From contig NZ_JAEPKU010000016.1 in assembly GCF_016652235.1 (NCBI RefSeq), positions 1 to 51,252 on the forward strand: 51,252 nt of DNA. Direction: 5' to 3'. This DNA is from Dysgonomonas sp. Marseille-P4677 (lineage in GTDB: Bacteria; Bacteroidota; Bacteroidia; Bacteroidales; Dysgonomonadaceae). The notes under the pieces were generated by a model that made no database searches, was not told the DNA's origin, and saw nothing but the letters and a program-made list of their open reading frames with translations. The stretch's first letter is position 1. Each line of letters begins with the position of its first letter. Below, piece after piece: positions 45,934 to 51,252 of this stretch. The position numbers were made by a program, and so were the translations under genes.

Positions 45934-48885
45934 TTAGAATTTTAGATTAAGAGAGAATGTATAGATTTCCGGTCGTTGGTAAATTGAATTGTCTATACCA
46001 CTAAAAATCTCAGGATCAACCCCGGAATATCCTGTAAAAGTGGCTACATTTTGCGCACTGAAAGCTAAGCGCATTGAGCTTGAAGTATTCCAAAGCTTTC
46101 TGAATGTATATCCGAGTGTTATGTTGTCGATCTTAAAGAAAGATCCATTTTCCAAAAAGTAATCGGAAAAATATTGTTCCTGCATAAAACCTCTTTCCAT
46201 AGCTTTTCTGGAAATATTGCTCGATACTTTCTCCGAACTTATCAAAGAGGTTATAGATTGTTTGGCTTCTTGGTAGTTGAATACATAGTTGCCGAAACTG
46301 CCATGACCGTTTATCCCTAAATCCCAATCTTTATAATTTAGACGTGTAGATATACCGTAATAATAGGGCGTATTGGAGCTTTTTCCAGTCATATATTTAT
46401 TGGCGTCACTTTGTACATCAGTTATTGAGCCGTCTTTTGCCATATATTTTCCTTCCATTGGTTTACCGTTATCGTCATAAGCTTGCTGTAATAAAAAGAA
46501 CATGTCCGGCATTTCACCTACTTTATGTATCTTAAGATTATTTCGGCTGACTCCTCCTGCATTTACCCAACTATCTTCGCGATCAATCGTGTTCAATTTT
46601 GTAATTTTAGACATGCTATATGTGAAATTACCGCCGACAGACCATTCAAAATCTTTTGTTTTGACAGGTATGGCATTTATTCCAAGTTCAAATCCATGAC
46701 CTTTCATATTACCGATATTGGTGGCAAGGCTATTTGTGAAATTACTACCTGCCGGGAATGCAATTTCGTTCAGTAAATCTTTTGTGTATCTTTTGTATAA
46801 ATCGAACGTACCTGAAATACGGTTATTCAGAAAACCATAATCAATACCCACATTGTAGGTAGTGGTAGTTTCCCATTTAATGTTAGGGTCGTATCCGTTA
46901 GGACGATACATATTAACCCACTCATTACCGAATAAATAGCGTGCATTGTCGGTGGAAATAGTATACGTTCCTAAATAAGGGTGATATCCACCTATAGCCT
47001 GTTGTCCGGTCTGTCCGACACTTAGCCGTAGTTTCAAATCGGATAATGGTTTAAACCCTTTTAGGAAACTCTCTTCCGTTAGGCGATAGGCTAAAGCTGC
47101 TGAAGGAAAATATCCCCAATGGTTTTCAGGCGCAAAACGAGAGGTTGCGTCAGCCCTAAGAGTAGCAGTAAATAGTAATTTTTGTGCATAGGAATAGTTT
47201 AAGCGGCCAAAAAACGAAATGAGGTATAAATGGTCTTCATCCGGTATAGAGTTATCCTCTACATCTTTTACGATTGTTTCGGAATCGTTGCGATACCAGA
47301 ATTTTTGCCATTCGTAGCCGCCCATAACACTAATATTATTTTTATCATTAATGTCTTTCGTATAATTGATATAAGAGTTGAACAAATAGTTTTTGTTTTC
47401 ACTCTCCGACCAGTATATTTTACCTCGCCCATCGTTTCTGTTGGACGTATACATAGAGGGTGCTAAATCGGGAATAGTTTCGTCATAAGTAGATCTTCGA
47501 ATATCGTAACCAAGATTAAGGTGTAATTGTAGATCTTCAAACCCATGAATCTTATAATCAAGAGCAACACTACCTATCGAACGTTTTGTAACATCGAGCT
47601 TATCGGGAAGCATAAGATCTGCAACAGGATTGCTAGACGCAAGTGTTATAGGCTTATCTCCATTCATCCACATATAGTAGCCCAAGCCCATATTTCCTTC
47701 ATAATTTTCATATACCGGACGAGTAGGGTCGAAGAAAGTTGCTGCTCCAATTGTACCTGATGAAGCTGGTTTGCTACGTTCGATACTTCCTTTAAGATTA
47801 AGGTCGATAGATAAGTGTTTATCCAATAATTTGGGAGATAATGCTATATCTCCGCTGAAACGCTGATAATTATCTTCTTTCAGTATTCCATCTTGATTGA
47901 TGTATCCTATCGAAATACGATAAGGTATTTGTTTTGTATTTCCGCTTATCGATAAGTTGTGGTCCATACTGAATGCAGTTCTATAAATTTCTTTTTGCCA
48001 ATCTGTATTAGCTGTTCCAAGTTGGAATCCTTCCGGTATATTCGCCTTTTCTTGAAATGCGGTTCTGTATTCATCAGCGGATAATACATCATAATACGAT
48101 GGAAGTTTGCTCACAGTATAATTTGAACTATAGTTTATATTAGGTTTCGATTGTGTTATACTACCCTTTTTAGTTGTAATGATAATAACACCATTAGATG
48201 CACGAGATCCATAAATGGCAGTTGCCGATGCATCCTTAAGAACTGTGAAAGATTCTATGTCATTTGGGTTGATAGAACTTAAGGGAGCGCTATTGGCAAC
48301 AGGTAATCCATCTATAACTATCAGAGGATCCTTTGTCGCAGAAAGAGAGGCCCCCATACGGATACGTATTGTACCGGTACTGCCGGGTCTTCCGTCACCC
48401 GGAACAATATTTACTCCTGCGACCTTGCCTATTAAAGCATCTTGTGCTGTAACTTGCATTCCTTTATTCATTTCGTCAGGCTTTATCGTTGTTAACGATC
48501 CTGTTATATCTCCTTTCTTTACCTGCCCGTAACCAATAACTATTACTTCATTGAGCAATCCTTGATTCTCAAGCAGAGTAATGGAAAGTTTGTTTTTGCC
48601 ACTGATTGGTATTTCCTGAGTTTCAAAACCGACATAACTGATTATCAAAACGGCATCATAAGGAGCGTTTATCTTAAAAAAGCCATCTATATCTGTAGTT
48701 GTTCCATTAGTAGTTCCTTTGACTACAACATTAGCTCCAATTATTACCTCTTTTTCTTGATCCAGGATTTTGCCCTCGACGAGAATATTGTTCGATGTTT
48801 GGGCATGAATACTTGAATGAATTAAGATACTCATAAGAAGAATGAATATCTCTTTCATCGGTTTCCTTTTAAATTTGCATTTCAT
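45934..48885 (-). CDS. SusC/RagA-type TonB-dependent receptor (second locus)
   Basis: This 983-aa outer-membrane receptor lacks an STN domain. After a signal peptide (IFILLMSILIHSSIHAQ) come the carboxypeptidase-regulatory-like domain (VEGKILDQEKEVIIGANVVV to ISYVGFETQEI), the TonB-box region LNEVIVIGYGQVKKG, the plug (TVLKDASATAIYGSRASNGV) and a beta-barrel ending in YTFSLNLKF. Without STN it cannot signal through a FecR relay. Regulation is more likely through the DUF6377-type regulator encoded upstream. The start may be the internal ATG at 48858, which trims a basic nine-residue extension. Confidence 0.96.
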   Translation of the reverse strand: MKCKFKRKPMKEIFILLMSILIHSSIHAQTSNNILVEGKILDQEKEVIIGANVVVKGTTNGTTTDIDGFFKINAPYDAVLIISYVGFETQEIPISGKNKLSITLLENQGLLNEVIVIGYGQVKKGDITGSLTTIKPDEMNKGMQVTAQDALIGKVAGVNIVPGDGRPGSTGTIRIRMGASLSATKDPLIVIDGLPVANSAPLSSINPNDIESFTVLKDASATAIYGSRASNGVIIITTKKGSITQSKPNINYSSNYTVSKLPSYYDVLSADEYRTAFQEKANIPEGFQLGTANTDWQKEIYRTAFSMDHNLSISGNTKQIPYRISIGYINQDGILKEDNYQRFSGDIALSPKLLDKHLSIDLNLKGSIERSKPASSGTIGAATFFDPTRPVYENYEGNMGLGYYMWMNGDKPITLASSNPVADLMLPDKLDVTKRSIGSVALDYKIHGFEDLQLHLNLGYDIRRSTYDETIPDLAPSMYTSNRNDGRGKIYWSESENKNYLFNSYINYTKDINDKNNISVMGGYEWQKFWYRNDSETIVKDVEDNSIPDEDHLYLISFFGRLNYSYAQKLLFTATLRADATSRFAPENHWGYFPSAALAYRLTEESFLKGFKPLSDLKLRLSVGQTGQQAIGGYHPYLGTYTISTDNARYLFGNEWVNMYRPNGYDPNIKWETTTTYNVGIDYGFLNNRISGTFDLYKRYTKDLLNEIAFPAGSNFTNSLATNIGNMKGHGFELGINAIPVKTKDFEWSVGGNFTYSMSKITKLNTIDREDSWVNAGGVSRNNLKIHKVGEMPDMFFLLQQAYDDNGKPMEGKYMAKDGSITDVQSDANKYMTGKSSNTPYYYGISTRLNYKDWDLGINGHGSFGNYVFNYQEAKQSITSLISSEKVSSNISRKAMERGFMQEQYFSDYFLENGSFFKIDNITLGYTFRKLWNTSSSMRLAFSAQNVATFTGYSGVDPEIFSGIDNSIYQRPEIYTFSLNLKF

Positions 48886-48967
48886 GGTTTTTTAATAATA
48901 GATTTAATTAAACTTCTCAGGAAAGTAGTCATAATTGAGAGTTACTTTCAACTGAGTTTATGTTGAG

Positions 48968-48975
48968 CAAAATTA
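48968..48975 (-). promoter_or_regulatory. Possible -7 box of the second susC gene
   Basis: The minus strand reads TAATTTTG, fitting TAnnTTTG, about 83 nt before the ATG at 48885. The -33 position shows CTG rather than TTG, with 18-nt spacing, so the call is weak. Confidence 0.3.
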
Positions 48976-49113
48976 TTATCTATTATTTCAGATCAGATAT
49001 GTAGGGAGATACGGTGAGTAGATCCCTTTTAAGGTTATATTTCTTATATGTAGAGTGTTATGTGTTTTTGTCTGATTCAAAAAAGTAGATGAAAACATAT
49101 CTTCAGGGAGATT

Positions 49114-50736
49114 CTATTTGCCAATTTTTTGGATTAAACTTGCGAAATCTTCCTTTGATACAGCTAGCTTATTATGAACTTTCAACTTGTAGTTATATAC
49201 TGTTTGTGGAGAATAATGAAGGAAATTTGCAATCTTACTACTATCGTTAATACCCAATCTGATGAGTGCGAAAACTCTAAGTTCCGGAGTCAATATGTCT
49301 TCACTTTTCGGTATAATATGTTCGTCGTCTCTAAATAAAGCATTGAATTCTTCAACAAAGTTTGGATACAGATTTAAAAAAATGACATCGAAATTGCGGA
49401 AAAATTCTTTCAATTCATCTGATACCAATGACCCGGAATTAGTGGTTTTTAGGGCCTCATCTATTTTTCCCGCTTTCAATTTTCTGTTTATATTGATCCG
49501 ATATGTCTCCATTTTGTCTATATAGCTAGAACACAGATGGAAAACATAACCGATGTATTCTTCCTTTACTAGATTAGATTCGGAAAGTTTTTTGTTCAGT
49601 TCATTCAGGTGTGTGTTCATATGCTTTACTTTTTCATACATATCTTTTATGCGCTTTCTTGCTTGAGAAAGCTTTCTCAGTTGTTTGTAGATGTATATCA
49701 GAGAAATTATAAGCACAATTGATAATATAGAAATAAGGGCAAGATATTTTTTTAGATTGTCTTTTTCCTGTGTAACTTTTTTGTCATATGCGGCTACTAT
49801 TATAGGTAATGTTTCGGATATTTCCAGAGTTCTGAAGCGGGCTTTACAAAAAGTCGCATCTTCCATAGAACATTTTATATATAAATATGCTCTATCCAAG
49901 TCCCCTTCTTTATATAGGATTACTGCCAGTTTTCGCAAAGAAATGTAGCTTTTTACTGCTCTTCGTATATCTGATATAGCCGATATTGTTAAATATTTTT
50001 TTTGCTCTTCAATATTTCCTAGCTTTTCATAAATTTCGGAAAGACCGTACGCCAATGAGCCAGCTATAGACTCATTATTTTGGTTTTCTCTATATCGGTC
50101 GGTCATAATAGATAAAGCATCTTTGTATCGACCTAATTCTATTAATTTCCCATTCTTTATGAGGTGGTATGTTACAGTTTGAGGATCATTTACCTGCAAT
50201 AGTGAATCTTTATAAAGACTAACTAAATGTTCATAGTGCTTTTTCTCTTTCTGTGATAAAGAATTTCCAAATAATAATGAATATGTAGAATGGTAGAAAT
50301 GATAAATGTAAGGTAGCTGATCTTTATTTAATCTATTTCTATCTATTTCGTCTGCAATATCAAAAGCTTCTTTATACATACCCATTATACCCAAAATCTC
50401 AGCAATATTCATTTTTGCCGTGTATTGATATTGTGTATTTTCCAGACCCAAAGCTATATCATATTTCTTGGTCGCCATAAAGAGGGCTGAGTCCATATTA
50501 TAATTTCTATACTCTTTGTACAAACTGTGATAGATGTTATATGAATTTTCTAAATTGAGATTTTGAGTAAGTTTGGTTTTAAGGCTATCTATCTGCAATT
50601 CTTTTATTTTGTTAAATTGAGTCCGGTTTTTTATTGTCTGATCCAGTTCATTAAGAAGAGAATCTAACTGATTCTTTGATCCAAACATAGATAAAGAAAT
50701 GAAAAAAGATAATAACAATAAAAATGAATGTTTCAT
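49114..50736 (-). CDS. TPR-TM-HTH transcriptional regulator (DUF6377 type)
   Basis: This membrane-bound regulator of about 540 aa has a signal-like N-terminus (FLLLLSFFISLSMFGS), a helical tetratricopeptide-like sensor region (about residues 20-320), one membrane helix (YLALISILSIVLIISLIYIY, near 330-350) and a coiled-coil segment. The C-terminal LuxR/SpoIIE-like helix-turn-helix includes ELRVFALIRLGINDSSKIAN and SPQTVYNYKLKVHNKLA. Such proteins are encoded next to SusC/SusD pairs in Bacteroidota and are thought to control them. Here it lies upstream of susC on the same strand, with 228 bp between. The ATG at 50736 is chosen because it begins the signal-like segment; one at 50781 is also open. 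Confidence 0.88.
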   Translation of the reverse strand: MKHSFLLLLSFFISLSMFGSKNQLDSLLNELDQTIKNRTQFNKIKELQIDSLKTKLTQNLNLENSYNIYHSLYKEYRNYNMDSALFMATKKYDIALGLENTQYQYTAKMNIAEILGIMGMYKEAFDIADEIDRNRLNKDQLPYIYHFYHSTYSLLFGNSLSQKEKKHYEHLVSLYKDSLLQVNDPQTVTYHLIKNGKLIELGRYKDALSIMTDRYRENQNNESIAGSLAYGLSEIYEKLGNIEEQKKYLTISAISDIRRAVKSYISLRKLAVILYKEGDLDRAYLYIKCSMEDATFCKARFRTLEISETLPIIVAAYDKKVTQEKDNLKKYLALISILSIVLIISLIYIYKQLRKLSQARKRIKDMYEKVKHMNTHLNELNKKLSESNLVKEEYIGYVFHLCSSYIDKMETYRININRKLKAGKIDEALKTTNSGSLVSDELKEFFRNFDVIFLNLYPNFVEEFNALFRDDEHIIPKSEDILTPELRVFALIRLGINDSSKIANFLHYSPQTVYNYKLKVHNKLAVSKEDFASLIQKIGK

Positions 50737-50939
50737 GTAATATAATTTAACTGGAGGCAATCTTTTTATAAACAGAATCACAAATCCAAGCTTACTAAAT
50801 GGAATTAAAGTATTAGAGACAGTTGACAGCCGCCTGCAACCAATATAGAAAGAAATATGCCGCCACGTAAAGTGTTGTTTATAGATTAGAGTTACACAAA
50901 CAAGAGACTTATTACTGTTTGTACTGTATTTTTACGATA

Positions 50940-50947
50940 CAAATATA
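50940..50947 (-). promoter_or_regulatory. -7 box of the DUF6377-type regulator gene
   Basis: The minus strand reads TATATTTG, a full match to TAnnTTTG, about 200 nt upstream of the ATG at 50736. No exact -33 TTG was found. Confidence 0.4.
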
Positions 50948-51204
50948 ATATTTCATTTCATACCATTTCATATTTCCATTCATATTTCATGTGTTATTAT
51001 TCTTCGGTTTCAAATAAATAAAAAGTGGTATTTAATATTAAATAAATATCTTTTCATTTTGGCCTAGAAGAATAGGGGAGATAGATGATTTTAATAAAAA
51101 GCGTTGAGTATTTGATATGTATAATCATATAGATTACTTAAAATAGACTGTTTATTTATGGTGTTATAGATGTAAAGTTTACTATATGTTTATAAATAAG
51201 AAAA

Positions 51205-51223
51205 GGTTGTCATCACGACAACC
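51205..51223 (-). terminator. Terminator of a minus-strand gene beyond the right edge
   Basis: GGTTGTC (51205-51211) and GACAACC (51217-51223) form a 7-bp GC-containing stem with a 5-nt loop. On the minus strand the stem is followed by TTTTCTTATTT. Confidence 0.7.
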
Positions 51224-51252
51224 AATCTTCATTGTTAACCTTAAATCTAATA

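Larger units (their letters stand above)
50782..51252. other. Non-coding right end, 471 bp
   Basis: No gene is evident here. It holds the likely -7 box of the DUF6377-type regulator (50940-50947), a long A/T-rich stretch, and a hairpin at 51205-51223 that probably ends a minus-strand gene lying beyond the window. Confidence 0.6.

Overview
The window looks like chromosomal DNA of a low-GC member of the Bacteroidota, order Bacteroidales. Evidence: TAnnTTTG-type -7 boxes, two of them with a TTG exactly 19 nt upstream; two SusC/SusD pairs; an ECF sigma/FecR/STN-receptor relay; a TPR-TM-HTH (DUF6377-type) regulator; and a type IX secretion sorting domain. A Dysgonomonas-like genus is plausible but cannot be fixed from the sequence alone.

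1-16,996 is mostly housekeeping and small metabolic genes. It holds a pirin, an MBL-fold hydrolase, a GH43/mutarotase lipoprotein pair, a polyprenyl synthase-unknown-TatD run, tRNA-Ser(GGA), a DUF456 membrane protein, a beta-eliminating lyase whose residues match tyrosine phenol-lyase rather than tryptophanase, and a nitroreductase. A HAD-methyltransferase-YfhO-GT2 run then looks like surface-glycan or lipid modification. It is followed by a possible membrane-anchored transglutaminase-like protein, QueG, and a Rieske-like lipoprotein carrying Cys in place of the cluster His residues.

17,108-31,604 begins with tRNA-Gly(GCC) and tRNA-Leu(UAA). The last 12 bases of tRNA-Leu plus one more (CCGCTCCGAGTAC, 17261-17273) recur exactly at 31551-31563. 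Both copies are followed by a similar AAAAGC...GCTTTT hairpin. Between them lie a decayed IS982-type transposase, a triple-repeat PepSY-like lipoprotein, and a complete polysaccharide utilization locus: ECF sigma, FecR, STN-SusC, SusD, GH78 alpha-L-rhamnosidase and a six-hairpin glycosidase of uncertain family. I read this as a genomic island of about 14.3 kb, inserted at tRNA-Leu and now without a visible integrase. It would deliver a rhamnoside-utilization locus.

31,719-34,063 holds an FMN reductase, a FISUMP-domain surface protein and a DUF493 protein.

34,222-50,736 is almost all on the minus strand. In transcription order it has a DUF6377-type regulator, SusC (no STN), SusD, a histidine acid phosphatase resembling MINPP/phytase, a doubtful 81-aa ORF, and a 2649-aa FG-GAP-repeat protein with an internally duplicated module and a C-terminal T9SS sorting domain. 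SusC-SusD-phosphatase suggests uptake of a phosphorylated substrate such as an inositol phosphate or phosphoglycan. The giant protein is probably surface-exposed and may or may not be functionally linked.

No CRISPR array, rRNA, prophage or complete insertion sequence was seen.
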